Shown here: positions 28,077-36,204 of the stretch, in pieces
Layout: the number at the start of each line of letters is the position of its first letter
Numbering within the stretch: the stretch's first letter is position 1
NCBI RefSeq assembly: GCF_020733705.1
Contig: NZ_JAJFZM010000001.1
Coordinates: forward strand, 2,604,001 to 2,668,000
Direction of reading: 5' to 3'
Length of the DNA stretch: 64,000 nt
Source: Nocardia australiensis
Lineage (GTDB): Bacteria; Actinomycetota; Actinomycetes; Mycobacteriales; Mycobacteriaceae
Made by a program: the position numbers and the translations under genes
Notes under the pieces: model-generated
Seen by the model: only the letters and a program-made list of their open reading frames with translations
Database searches by the model: none
Told to the model about the DNA's origin: nothing

Positions 28077-28276
28077 ACATTGATCTGACCGGTGCCGACT
28101 GGTTCAAGAGCAGCCGCAGCGGTGCCAGCTCGAACTGCGTCGAAGTCGCCTTCCTCCCGAATCACATTGTCGGCGTACGTGATTCGAAGAACCCCACCGG
28201 CCCGGCACTGACATTCACCTCCGCCGAATGGTCGGCCTTCACGAGTGCGGCGACTCGCGGCGAGTTCAACAGCTAA
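28073..28276 (+). CDS. DUF397 partner protein
   Basis: 67 residues, DUF397: LTGADWFKSSRSGASSNCVEVAFL, VGVRDSKNPTGPALTFTSAEW. Starts with GTG overlapping the XRE stop. DUF397 proteins bind or oppose the XRE-DUF5753 partner, in an arrangement that resembles a non-toxic antitoxin-like pair. Complete, normal length. Confidence 0.93.
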   Translation: MNIDLTGADWFKSSRSGASSNCVEVAFLPNHIVGVRDSKNPTGPALTFTSAEWSAFTSAATRGEFNS

Positions 28277-28314
28277 CGGCGGCGTCCGTGCCCAAGTGTA
28301 GGGTCTCAGAAGTC

Positions 28315-28360
28315 GTGGCCAAATCTCAGAATGATTGGCCACGGCTTGGCCAATTGGCCA
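28315..28360 (+). terminator. Tandem hairpins after the DUF397 gene
   Basis: GTGGCCAA (28315-28322) pairs with TTGGCCAC (28335-28342); TGGCCAATTGGCCA (28347-28360) is a perfect 14-bp palindrome followed by CGGTTTTG. Likely the end of the XRE-DUF397 transcript, although the shared TGGCCA core could also be a protein site. Confidence 0.5.
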
Positions 28361-28796
28361 CGGTTTTGAGCTTCTGCTCCCTCTGCTGACCAGTTGGTGG
28401 GATGATTTCCGCCATTTGCGGTCCACAGCAGGAGGATTCGGTTGGCGAGTTCGGTTCCGCACGCTTCGCTGGGTGGATTGGCATGCTCAGCCGGTGCAGT
28501 GATCGCAGCAACCCTCCGCCGACTGACTGGCCGTTCATCGGCATTCCTTCTTGGCGATCGGCTCGAAGCGTGGTGGTCCGACTGTCCTGTAATGGACTGA
28601 TCCTGGCCGGGATCACGTCCTACCACCAGTCTTAAGTAGCCGATTACAGGTTCGCATCGATGTGGTTCAGCGACGGCCGGGAGCTAAGCCAGTGGATCGG
28701 CATGGTCGTAGGTTTCCTCGTTACCCCACAGCTCGGCCGATGAGTTTTTGGCTCCCGACCGGTCAAAGCTCATGACACCTAGGAAAGGACACCGCC
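28361..28796. other. 436-bp intergenic region
   Basis: No supported gene. Minus-strand frames here are rich in Arg/Ser and look antisense. The last 30 bases hold the promoter-proximal sequence and ribosome site (AGGAAAGG) of the DHFR-like gene. Confidence 0.55.
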
Positions 28797-29402
28797 ATGT
28801 CGGAGCTTCTCGTCGACTTCATCACCTCCCTCGACGGCCACGCATCGGGAGAGGGATGGCCCGGTTTCTGGGGCCTCGAGGGCCCGGAGTACCTCGCATG
28901 GCTCGGCGAGCAGCCCGAGGCCACCCACCTGATGGGAGCGAACACCTACCGCCTGATGTCGGGCTTCGCCGCCGGCGAGGTCCCCGATGGCCAAGACGAG
29001 TTCAGGCCTGAAGAAGAGGCGTCCGTCGACGGGCTCACAAAAGCGTCCAAGGTGGTGTTCTCCTCCTCACTCGAGGAGCCACTGACGTGGGCCAACTCCA
29101 CGCTTGTCCGCGACGACGCCATCGAGGCGGTCCGCGCCATGAAATCGAGTGGTTCGGGGCTCCTCACCACGATCGGCAGCCTGAGCTTGTGCCGGTCCCT
29201 GCTACGAGCCGGACTCGTCGACCGATTCCGGGTCGTGATGTTCCCGGTCATCACCGGTGCCACGGGCGCAGAACGTATCTACGACGGCTATCCGGACGTT
29301 GCCCTCGAGATGATCGAGCACCGCACCTTCGATGGCCGCATCCAGCTGGTCGAGTACAAGCCCCGCGTCCTCGAGCACCCCCCGCTCGGTGCCCCTGCGT
29401 GA
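28797..29402 (+). CDS. Dihydrofolate reductase family protein (RibD C-terminal type)
   Basis: 201 residues. DHFR/RibD-C fold: LLVDFITSLDGHASGEGWPGFWG at the N-terminus, ATHLMGANTYRLM, then GSGLLTTIGSLSLCRSLLRAGLVDRFRVVMFPVITGATG, typical of the NADPH-binding half. Members reduce pterin or flavin precursors or unknown substrates; it is not the folate DHFR itself. AGGAAAGG precedes the ATG. Monocistronic. Confidence 0.9.
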   Translation: MSELLVDFITSLDGHASGEGWPGFWGLEGPEYLAWLGEQPEATHLMGANTYRLMSGFAAGEVPDGQDEFRPEEEASVDGLTKASKVVFSSSLEEPLTWANSTLVRDDAIEAVRAMKSSGSGLLTTIGSLSLCRSLLRAGLVDRFRVVMFPVITGATGAERIYDGYPDVALEMIEHRTFDGRIQLVEYKPRVLEHPPLGAPA

Positions 29403-29806
29403 CGTCGCCTGTCCACCGGTCCGGACCGCCGCCAGGTCTGGCATCCAGTCCGGCATTCCAGGTATCGGCGGTGGCTGGACCGAAGAAATGCCATCGAACT
29501 GAGACGGAACCCGCTGGCCACAGCGTGAGACAAACCAGAAAGGCCCAGGTCGATCAATCGACAGATGCCACGACTTTCGGGACCCTACACCAGCTGTGGG
29601 TCATGAGACATTGAGCCGCCATCGGCGTCGCGCCTGGCCGCGACGGCTCTCGGGGGCGACAAGGTGGCCGCGTTGGTCGAGTTCTTGGCGCGGCAGCGTG
29701 TTGTCGTGGTACAACGCGGCTATCGCACCGGCTGCCGCGTCAAGCCGATTCGAAAGTCGTTTGCATTCAAGGGTTTTGGGCTCGGACACCAGCCTCATGA
29801 GGACAG
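29403..29806. other. 404-bp intergenic region
   Basis: Between the DHFR-like gene and the minus-strand hypothetical at 29807. A minus-strand frame over 29601-29830 (with LVTVLMRLVSEPKTLECKRLSNRLDAAAG) has some protein character and could be a decayed continuation of 29807-30046, but I cannot define a gene. Confidence 0.4.
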
Positions 29807-30046
29807 TTACCAGGGCGACCGCGACCATTCGAAACCGACGATGGTCTCGAATTTCTGTCGTTCGTCGAGATGGTCGAACAGCTCGGGCGCATCCATCACG
29901 CGGGAGAGATCGAAGGTAGTGGCGCACAGTGCTCGACCGTGCTTCCGCAGCGCATCCGACACGCCCCCGGCAGACCACGCCGACGAGTACTGAAGCCCGC
30001 TCACGGATCGCGACAACACGCCATCAAGCCCGAAGAGCCCCATCAA
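29807..30046 (-). CDS. Hypothetical protein (79 aa), possibly truncated
   Basis: Reads YSSAWSAGGVSDALRKHGRA and FDLSRVMDAPELFDHLDERQ, protein-like and acidic. The ATG at 30046 overlaps the end of the upstream gene by 23 bases, suggesting coupling. A neighbouring frame downstream also looks partly coding, so the gene may be frameshifted near 29810-29830. No family recognised. Confidence 0.45.
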   Translation of the reverse strand: MMGLFGLDGVLSRSVSGLQYSSAWSAGGVSDALRKHGRALCATTFDLSRVMDAPELFDHLDERQKFETIVGFEWSRSPW

Positions 30047-30500
30047 CCGCCTCGGTCATCGAAGCGAGCGCGGCAGTGATCTCGTCTGCGTTGAAGCCCG
30101 TACGATAGCGTGCTTCCAGACTTCCCAGTAGTTCCCAGGTAGTAGCGAGAAGAGTCGGCCATAGTTCGCAAATATATGTCGGGGCATATCGCACAGCTTC
30201 GCCGTCCAACCTGAGGGCGTCTGTCTGCGATTCGGATCGGTCGATGCTCTGGTCGCTGACAACAATTCTGACCCAAGCCTGCGGTTCTATATCTCTGGGA
30301 ATAGATTTAACAAATTCATACAGGAACGTGTTTATCTCGCGAGTCCAGCCTTGTTCGACCATCGACTCCCTCTGGACATTTGCCATTTGACGTGTCAGCT
30401 GCCTGATGATTTCGAAATATTCACCCACATATTTGCCGATATCCCGGACGCTATCAGGGATGACCGTCAACGACTGTCCTTCTCCCCCAACCATATTCAT
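30024..30500 (-). CDS. Hypothetical protein (158 aa)
   Basis: Mostly helical protein with Glu/Arg-rich segments: IPDSVRDIGKYVGEYFEIIRQLTRQMANVQ, then a mixed region EPQAWVRIVVSDQSI and a C-terminal helix DEITAALASMTEAVDGALRA. No signal peptide or metal motif. Base composition is lower in GC than neighbours, suggesting acquired DNA. With 29807-30046 it may form a two-gene unit. Function not recognised. Confidence 0.65.
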   Translation of the reverse strand: MNMVGGEGQSLTVIPDSVRDIGKYVGEYFEIIRQLTRQMANVQRESMVEQGWTREINTFLYEFVKSIPRDIEPQAWVRIVVSDQSIDRSESQTDALRLDGEAVRYAPTYICELWPTLLATTWELLGSLEARYRTGFNADEITAALASMTEAVDGALRA

Positions 30501-30638
30501 GACGCCAAACTACCGGCCTACTCACCGACCGTCCAGACTCGAACGAACTGACAACGCCTAGCGATAGTCGCCGAGCATGGGTGATGACGCACTCAACTCG
30601 ACGACCGCTCGGCGGCATTACCGTGTGTTCGGGTGGCT

Positions 30639-31019
30639 CTACACTGCCGTGACCCGGCGCCGGAGCAGGCAGAATTCGTTCCCCTCCGGGTCGGCCAGTA
30701 CGTGCCACGTCGCGGCGCCGGTCTGGCCGATGTCGACCTTCCGCGCACCCACGGCGAGCAGCCGTTCCAGTTCCGCGTCCTGATCACGGTCGGTGGGGTT
30801 CACGTCGAGGTGCAGCGGCAGTTTCCCGCCCTTCGGCTCGGTGCCGCGACTGAACACCAGTGTGGGCTGGGGCCCGCCGAAGCCGGTTGCGGGCGGGCCG
30901 ATCTCCAGATCGTCGCCCTCCCAGCCGAGTTCGACGTAGCCGAGGACTTCGCACCAGAAGTCCGCCAGCCGTTGTGGGTCGGCACAGTCGATGACCAGTT
31001 CGGTGATCCTGCAAGACAT
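30639..31019 (-). CDS. VOC family protein (Glyoxalase_6 type)
   Basis: 126 residues. Single glyoxalase-like domain: ELVIDCADPQRLADFWCEVLGY at the N-terminus, LHLDVNPTDRDQDAELERLLAVGAR in the middle and the ending TWHVLADPEGNEFCLLR, all standard for this subgroup. Start at 31019 (MSCRITEL) chosen over 31091 since the domain begins there. Substrate unknown. Confidence 0.9.
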   Translation of the reverse strand: MSCRITELVIDCADPQRLADFWCEVLGYVELGWEGDDLEIGPPATGFGGPQPTLVFSRGTEPKGGKLPLHLDVNPTDRDQDAELERLLAVGARKVDIGQTGAATWHVLADPEGNEFCLLRRRVTAV

Positions 31020-31257
31020 GCGCGCGACACTACGCGCGCGAGACCGCTCCGAGCAGCGGTTTTCCTGGTCGGTACGACGCAGCGAACGCATTGATACCCA
31101 ACGCTCTTCCAGCTGAAGCCCGCTGAGTGCACGTCGGCATTGCGTGTACGTGCCTGCGCGACCCGATAAGTACGGTCATGTGGCCTGCGGTTGCAACACA
31201 TAGGGTGGACAAGATCATTTGTCGGGATCTGATGCTTCTGATATCGAAAGGTCTTAC

Positions 31258-31722
31258 ATGTCCATCGGTTCGTTATCACGTGTCCTGTCGTGCGTGTGTG
31301 CCAGTGCGGCACCGCTACTGCTGTTCGCGCCTGCCGCTGTTGCCGCCCCGGATAGCCCTTACAGCTGCTCGGGCGTATATCTGTCGAGCGATGGCTCCGC
31401 AGAAGTAGAGTCGTGCATTTACGCCGAGAACGGGGTACCCAGGGCATTCGGCGGCCTCACGATCAAATCTGACGACATCACGCCCGAATCCGACTGCACC
31501 ATGGTCGTGACCATCGTGGATTACAACGCGTATGAGACCGGGGCGGACGAGCAGGTCGCGACCAGCGGCCCATTTCAGTGCTTGAACGGCAAGTATCCCT
31601 CCCCGCCGTTGACGGTGGACACGGCGCTGGCGAAGCCCGGGCATCGCTACCGCAGTTTCACCGAAGTCACCAAAGACGGCCAGGGGATCGCTCGTATCTA
31701 CAGCCCGGACTTGAATCTGTAG
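31258..31722 (+). CDS. Secreted hypothetical protein
   Basis: 154 residues. Signal peptide of about 35 residues (SLSRVLSCVCASAAPLLLFAPAAVAAPD, cleavage after AVA-A). The mature part has four cysteines and beta-type sequence (YSCSGVYLSSDGSAEVESC, CTMVVTIVDYN). Small secreted proteins of this kind abound in nocardiae. AAAGG precedes the ATG. No family recognised; compare 35363-35764 and 43828-44163. Confidence 0.75.
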   Translation: MSIGSLSRVLSCVCASAAPLLLFAPAAVAAPDSPYSCSGVYLSSDGSAEVESCIYAENGVPRAFGGLTIKSDDITPESDCTMVVTIVDYNAYETGADEQVATSGPFQCLNGKYPSPPLTVDTALAKPGHRYRSFTEVTKDGQGIARIYSPDLNL

Positions 31723-31836
31723 ACCGGATTTGATGGTCAGCTCCGGTCGCCGGTGCTCGAGTCGGGCCGTCGGCGACCGGAGTGGTTCGATTCGAACGAC
31801 CCGTACCGGTCCACAGCGTGGGTGAGCTCGACCGGT

Positions 31837-32328
31837 TCAGTCGATCAGGTCGCGCACCGCACCGATGACGATGTCGGGCTGTTCCTCCGGCAGGAAGTGA
31901 CCACATTGCACCGTGGTGGTGCGCAGGTCCGGTGCCCATGCGGACCAGATCGCTTGCGGGTCGAATGGCAGGACGAGCTCGCCGGGGTCTTGCCAGAGCG
32001 CGGCCACGGGCATGGTCAGCCGCCTGCCGGCGCGGCGATCGGCTTCGTCATGGATGTTGTCGACGTAGGCGCTGGCGCGGTAGTCGGCGCAGACGGCACG
32101 GATGGAGTCAGGGGCGCGAGCAGCGGTCAGGTATTCGGTGCGGATGTCGCCCGGAATCGCCTCGGGAACCTGGGTCCAGCTGTCAAGGAAATGCCCGAAG
32201 AACAGATCGGGGTCAGCTCCGATCATGCGCTCGGCGAGATCGCTCGGCTGTGCGAGCAGATAGAGGTGGAACGCGAAGATACCGTCGGTTCCGTGCAGCG
32301 TGGCCCACATGTCCGCGGCCGGGAGCAC
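31837..32328 (-). pseudogene. Truncated alpha/beta hydrolase (C-terminal half)
   Basis: The frame encodes the cap and C-terminal part of a haloacetate-dehalogenase/epoxide-hydrolase-like protein: TDGIFAFHLYLLAQPSDLAERMIG, DYRASAYVDNIHDEAD, MPVAALWQDPGE and the catalytic His segment VQCGHFLPEEQPDIV. The N-terminal half with nucleophile Asp/Ser is missing. The coding sequence ends abruptly at about 32325, where ISL3 transposase sequence begins, so the gene was cut by that element or by its later rearrangement. Confidence 0.75.
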
Positions 32329-32329
32329 A

Positions 32330-32896
32330 TCGCTTTACAGCTCCACCGTGAGATCACCGAACTCGGCTACCCCGGCAGCTATGCACTGGTGCGCGCCTAC
32401 CTGGAACAACACCGCACCAAGCCAGACCGCATCGCCCCGTCGCCACCGACCGTCCGGCAGTTCACACGGTGGCTCACCCGCCACCCCGACAAACTCGGTG
32501 AGGACGATCAGCTACGACTCGAAGCCGTGCTGGACAGTGTCCGTAGTTACAGGCCGCCGCCGGACATGTCCGTGCCTTCGGCGAGATGCTCACCACGCTG
32601 CAGGGCCAGCATCTACTCGGATGGATCGCCGCCGTCCGTGCCGATGACCTGCCCGGCCTGACCTCTTTCGTCAACGGGCTCAAGTCTGGCTTGAACGCTG
32701 TCACCGCCGGTCTGACCGTGCGCTGGAACTCCGGTCCCGTCGAGGGGCGCGTCAATCACATCAAGATGATCAAGAGGCAGATGTTCGGCAGGGCTGGCCT
32801 TCCACTGCTACGCAAACGCGTACTTCTCACAGCCGCACGACGATGACGTCGCGAACCTACGGCACAACCTTCGTCACGGAAAGTGGGCCAGATCCC
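32330..32896 (+). mobile_element. ISL3-family IS remnant: transposase C-terminal half plus terminal repeat
   Basis: Plus-strand sequence encodes LQLHREITELGYPGSYALVRAYL and PPTVRQFTRWLTRHPDKLGEDDQL in one frame, then after a frameshift and a stop near 32538-32545 continues in another frame as FGEMLTTLQGQHLLGWIAAV, TVRWNSGPVEGRVNHIKMIKRQMFG and LRKRVLLTAARR. This is the C-terminal half of an ISL3 transposase. It ends in a 23-bp repeat (32874-32896) that is identical to 35146-35168. The left side abuts the broken hydrolase gene. Confidence 0.85.
32874..32896 (+). repeat. ISL3 terminal repeat, left copy
   Basis: TCACGGAAAGTGGGCCAGAT followed by CCC; same sequence and orientation as 35146-35168. 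Both read from the inside of an IS fragment to the outside, as terminal inverted repeats should. Confidence 0.85.
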
Positions 32897-33033
32897 ATTT
32901 CCGACAGCGGTTGTTCACGAATCTCGACGGCACCATCGGTCGGGAGAAAGTGGTGTTCACGAACAACGACAGCACTTGGCGGGCTCCGGCGAACGCCCGC
33001 CCAGCGGCTATGAGCGGACACCCCGTGAGGCTG

Positions 33034-33243
33034 TCAGGAACCGGCCAGTTCGTAACCGGCAGAGTCGACAGCTGCGTGGACATCGGCGCGGTCGAGGTTG
33101 CCCGTGCTGATCACGGTGACGGAGTCGGTATCGACGTCGACCGCGATCGACGTGACGCCGGGTAAATGTTCGAGTGCCTCGGCAATGGATGCGGCGCAGT
33201 GGTCGCAGGCCATTCCGAGGACGGTGTAGCGGTGTTCGGTCAT
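33034..33243 (-). CDS. Heavy-metal-associated (HMA) domain protein, CopZ-like
   Basis: 69 residues: one HMA domain with the metal motif GMACDHCAASI (Cys13/Cys16 region), then VTSIAVDVDTDSVTV and GYEL. Family members are small copper chaperones delivering Cu(I) to P-type ATPases. No copper ATPase is in the window. It overlaps the SnoaL-like gene by four bases and is co-transcribed with it. Confidence 0.9.
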   Translation of the reverse strand: MTEHRYTVLGMACDHCAASIAEALEHLPGVTSIAVDVDTDSVTVISTGNLDRADVHAAVDSAGYELAGS

Positions 33244-33656
33244 GACCGCTCGCTCTGCTGGTGCCGGCCGTCGGCGGCTACGTTTCGAGTGAGCATGTGT
33301 GCCTGCCGCATCCGTCCGTCCGGTGTGAACTGGCCGAAGAAGCAGACTTCGATGGCGAGTTCTCTGCCACGCCGCGTGACGTGGAGGGTGTATCGGGCGG
33401 CGATCCGATCGTCGTCGGCAATGGCTTCGTGTACGTCGATACGGCCGCTGGGGCGGTTCTTTCGCACTGGGCGGGTGTGCGCGATCAGCTTGTCGCGATC
33501 CATCCGGTGCCCATCGGCGACCTGCACGATATCGGGGGTGTGGAACCGGTCCACCACGGCCGCCGCATCTGTGTCCTCGGCGAGCAGGTGTTCGTTGAAG
33601 GAGGTGAAGAACTCGGCGATGAACCGCGCGGGGTCGGTATCGGCGAAGGCGGGCAT
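33240..33656 (-). CDS. SnoaL-like (NTF2-fold) protein
   Basis: 138 residues. Cone-shaped alpha/beta fold of the SnoaL/ketosteroid-isomerase group: FIAEFFTSFNEHLLAEDTDAAAVVDRFHTPDIVQVADGH followed by beta strands RIAARYTLHVTRRGRELAIEVCFFGQF. Start at 33656 with AGGAG five bases upstream. First gene of a pair with the HMA gene and divergent from a TetR gene, whose operator lies between them; probably the TetR target. Confidence 0.85.
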   Translation of the reverse strand: MPAFADTDPARFIAEFFTSFNEHLLAEDTDAAAVVDRFHTPDIVQVADGHRMDRDKLIAHTRPVRKNRPSGRIDVHEAIADDDRIAARYTLHVTRRGRELAIEVCFFGQFTPDGRMRQAHMLTRNVAADGRHQQSERS

Positions 33657-33687
33657 GAGTCTCCTGACAGGCGAAACCTGATTAATT

Positions 33688-33702
33688 CTTACGAAGTGTA
33701 AG
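33688..33702. promoter_or_regulatory. TetR operator between the SnoaL-HMA pair and tetR
   Basis: CTTAC-GAAGT-GTAAG inverted repeat in the 98-bp divergent region. Placed to control both directions. Confidence 0.6.
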
Positions 33703-33754
33703 ATATAGGCGACAGAGTATTTTGACAAGGCGTAAGAGATAATGAGGACGACCG

Positions 33755-34384
33755 ATGGCTCGTAAGCAACGTGCCGACGCGCACCGCAGCAGGGCGGCGA
33801 TCCTCGACGCCGCCGCGCGGATCCTGAACGAACAACCCGAGGCCAGCGTCGAAACCATCGCCACCGATGCGGGGGTAACCCGCCAGACGGTGTATGCGCA
33901 CTTCCCCTCTCGTGAGCAGCTACTGGTGGCAGTCCTGGACAGGCTCACCGAGCTGACGGTCGCGGCGATGGATGCCGCGGACCCGGACGAGGGCCCCGCC
34001 GACGAGGCATTGCTGCGCGTATTCGACGCGGCGGCACAAGAATCCGATCGCTATCCCACCCTCCTGCAGCGGATCAGCGCGTTGCCGATCTCCGCACGCG
34101 AAGACCATGGTCGGCACGCACCGATCACGGACCGCATCGAAAGGGTGATCCGACGCGGACAAGACACAGGCGAATTCGACGTTCACCTCCCCGCCAGCTG
34201 GCTGGCCACCGTCGCGATCCATCTCGCCCACACCGCAGCTCACGAGCGCAGCACCGACCGAATGACCGCCCCGGACGCCCACCGAGCATTCACCACGAGC
34301 CTGATGCGCATCCTCGCGCCCGCCACGGAACCCCATGGAGACACACCTGCCCCTCGTGTGGTCCGGGAAACCCCGACCACATGA
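33755..34384 (+). CDS. TetR/AcrR family regulator
   Basis: 209 residues. HTH region [20 protein letters not shown] and [26 protein letters not shown], then an all-helical ligand domain. It probably represses the divergent SnoaL-HMA operon. Its last residues ([11 protein letters not shown]) run up to the IS junction at about 34385, so the natural C-terminus may have been altered by the rearrangement. Confidence 0.9.
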   Translation: MARKQRADAHRSRAAILDAAARILNEQPEASVETIATDAGVTRQTVYAHFPSREQLLVAVLDRLTELTVAAMDAADPDEGPADEALLRVFDAAAQESDRYPTLLQRISALPISAREDHGRHAPITDRIERVIRRGQDTGEFDVHLPASWLATVAIHLAHTAAHERSTDRMTAPDAHRAFTTSLMRILAPATEPHGDTPAPRVVRETPTT

Positions 34385-35168
34385 TCGCGCGTGGTGCCGC
34401 TGAGCACGCTGCGCGAACCTCCCGACGGGCTCCTCGTTCTGGGGCTGCGGGGTTGGCCGATCGGCCGGCTGAGGCCCGGTGACGCGAAGGCAGTCGCGGT
34501 GGTGAGCCACGCAGCGCTCAACGGCCTTGGCCAGGTTCTGCCAGAGGTGAAACCTGTCCGCGACCTGCATCGCGTCGGGGGCGCCGATACGAGCTCCCTC
34601 CGCGTACGACCCTGAGCGGTCTCGGCATACCACCTCCACCCCAGGGTGTGCGGCCAGCCAATTCGCCAGGGTCTGAGCGTCCCTGCCTGGCAACAACTCC
34701 AGCGGTGCGCCCGTCTCGCAGTCGATCAGCACGGTGCCGTAGTTCTGACCGCGCAGCAACGCGAAGTCGTCCACCCCCCAACACCCGTGGCGTTTCCGCC
34801 ACGGGATCCGGCAACGTCTGCAGCAGCCGCAGCAGAGTAGACCGGCTTGCCGATGCACGGAGCGCGGTGGCCAGTCGCGCACCGGCCCGGCCGGCCAGCG
34901 CAACCGCGATATCCTCCAGCAGCGCCCGCAGCAGCGGCGTTCGCCGCCCATGCCGCACCGTCACCCCCTCGACCTGTTCCGCGAAAGTCCTTACCCCGCA
35001 GACCGGTTGATCGCAGAACCACCGCCGCACCCGCAGTCGGACCATCAACCGCTGTCCGCCCACCGGCGCGTCGGCCAGGTAGCGCTCGTACCGACTGTGC
35101 ACGATCCCAAGACCCCAGTCACCTGCCGCACTCAGGCCACGCCCATCACGGAAAGTGGGCCAGATCCC
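34385..35168 (-). mobile_element. ISL3-family IS remnant: transposase N-terminal half plus terminal repeat
   Basis: Minus-strand sequence encodes the N-terminal zinc-binding part (VRRWFCDQPVCGVRTFAEQ), [20 protein letters not shown], then [23 protein letters not shown] and the catalytic [22 protein letters not shown]. The two parts are in different frames because of one extra base in a C6 run at about 34772-34777. The frame is lost at about 34385, after [10 protein letters not shown]. The right end carries the terminal repeat 35146-35168. It lacks the C-terminal half, which lies inverted at 32330-32896. Confidence 0.85.
35146..35168 (+). repeat. ISL3 terminal repeat, right copy
   Basis: Identical 23-bp sequence to 32874-32896. 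It is the upstream (5') end of the N-terminal transposase half. Confidence 0.85.
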
Positions 35169-35362
35169 GGAATTCCGACGTCGTTGGTCAGTGATTTCTG
35201 ACGTCGGTCCGGGCTCGGCGGAGGCGTTCGTGCCGGTGATGGCGGACTTCCCGCGCGAAGGCCGCGCCTGGACGGCCTTCGCGCGCCGGACATCTCGTAA
35301 GCGCTGCCGGTGTCGCCACATACGATGGCTGGCGTCACGAAACGCAGTGCTTCGTCACATTG

Positions 35363-35764
35363 TTAGAGGACCGACGGCAATTTGATCGAAGGCCCATTCA
35401 CCAAAGTGTCCTGATACGGTTTCAACGGCGAGGCCGTGCCTACGACTTCCCCGCTACAGCCTGACGCATTATCGTACACAGCGACGGACTCCGAACCGGT
35501 AACGGAGATAGTGAAAGCAATACCGATGTTTGGGGGCTTATTCGGTTTAGGTACAAAGCAAGCATCTGGCAGCAGCTCGGCATAATGCGCCGTGTAGACA
35601 AGGCGGCCCAAATATCTTCCCGTGACGGATATAAGCGGGCTGTCGGCCGAGGCGGGCGCGGCGTAGGCCGTGGCAGCAGCTGCCACACCCACAACCGTCA
35701 AAAGTTGTATGCCCAGCTTGCCGATGAACCGGGAGCGCCTCGCATACGAAACATTTTTCTGCAT
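35363..35764 (-). CDS. Secreted hypothetical protein
   Basis: 133 residues with a Sec signal (RFIGKLGIQLLTVVGVAAAATAYAAPASADS; cleavage near ASA-D). The mature part, about 90 residues, has three cysteines and beta-type sequence (SVTGRYLGRLVYTAHYAELLPDAC, FTISVTGSESVAVYDNASGC). No family recognised. The GC content is lower than the backbone. Confidence 0.7.
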   Translation of the reverse strand: MQKNVSYARRSRFIGKLGIQLLTVVGVAAAATAYAAPASADSPLISVTGRYLGRLVYTAHYAELLPDACFVPKPNKPPNIGIAFTISVTGSESVAVYDNASGCSGEVVGTASPLKPYQDTLVNGPSIKLPSVL

Positions 35765-36204
35765 GTTCCCGTCCCTTCCGTCTGTTCACATTGTTCCGCC
35801 ACAAATATGCACTTCCGATGCAGATTTGCTGACGACACCCTGATGCCCGGTGCGTATCGTTACTCACGACTACCAACGGGTGATTCCCGAACCGGCCCGG
35901 TCGGTCGTTACCTGCAATCATCTGCGCTGTAGCGACGAAACGTTCGGCGACGTCCTCGGAGTTGTATCCGGCAGCCAGGAACCGGCAACGACTCGTCGGC
36001 ACCGGGGCATGACACCGCCCCTACGACCGGTCCGGCTGCCGGGTGAGAGTGAGCGCTCGCGCCGATGAACGTGCGTCCAGGTGTTCGATCTTCGCAGGTA
36101 ATATGACGAATCCCACACTCGCTGACACTGTGTCTAGTTAGATTACTTAATGTCAAACATGGTGCCGGAGGTAGCGCCACGCAACCACAAGCACAGGACT
36201 CGTC
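35765..36204. other. 440-bp divergent intergenic region with a TetR-like operator
   Basis: No gene supported. GACAC-T-GTGTC at 36124-36134 is a perfect 11-bp palindrome in CTGACACTGTGTCTAG context, 71 bp before the amidohydrolase start; this is typical of TetR-family sites. GGAGG lies about 40 bp before the start codon, too far to be its ribosome site. Confidence 0.55.

Noticed and set aside
31784..31799. GTTCGA-T-TCGAAC as a fourth SOS box
   Set aside because: The half-sites are in the opposite order to the LexA consensus and separated by one base, and no start codon is near in the right direction.
32883..33165. Small plus-strand frames after the left ISL3 repeat
   Set aside because: They overlap the HMA gene in antisense. 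Two copies of TGTTCACGAA at about 32909 and 32956 are noted, but I could not assign a role.
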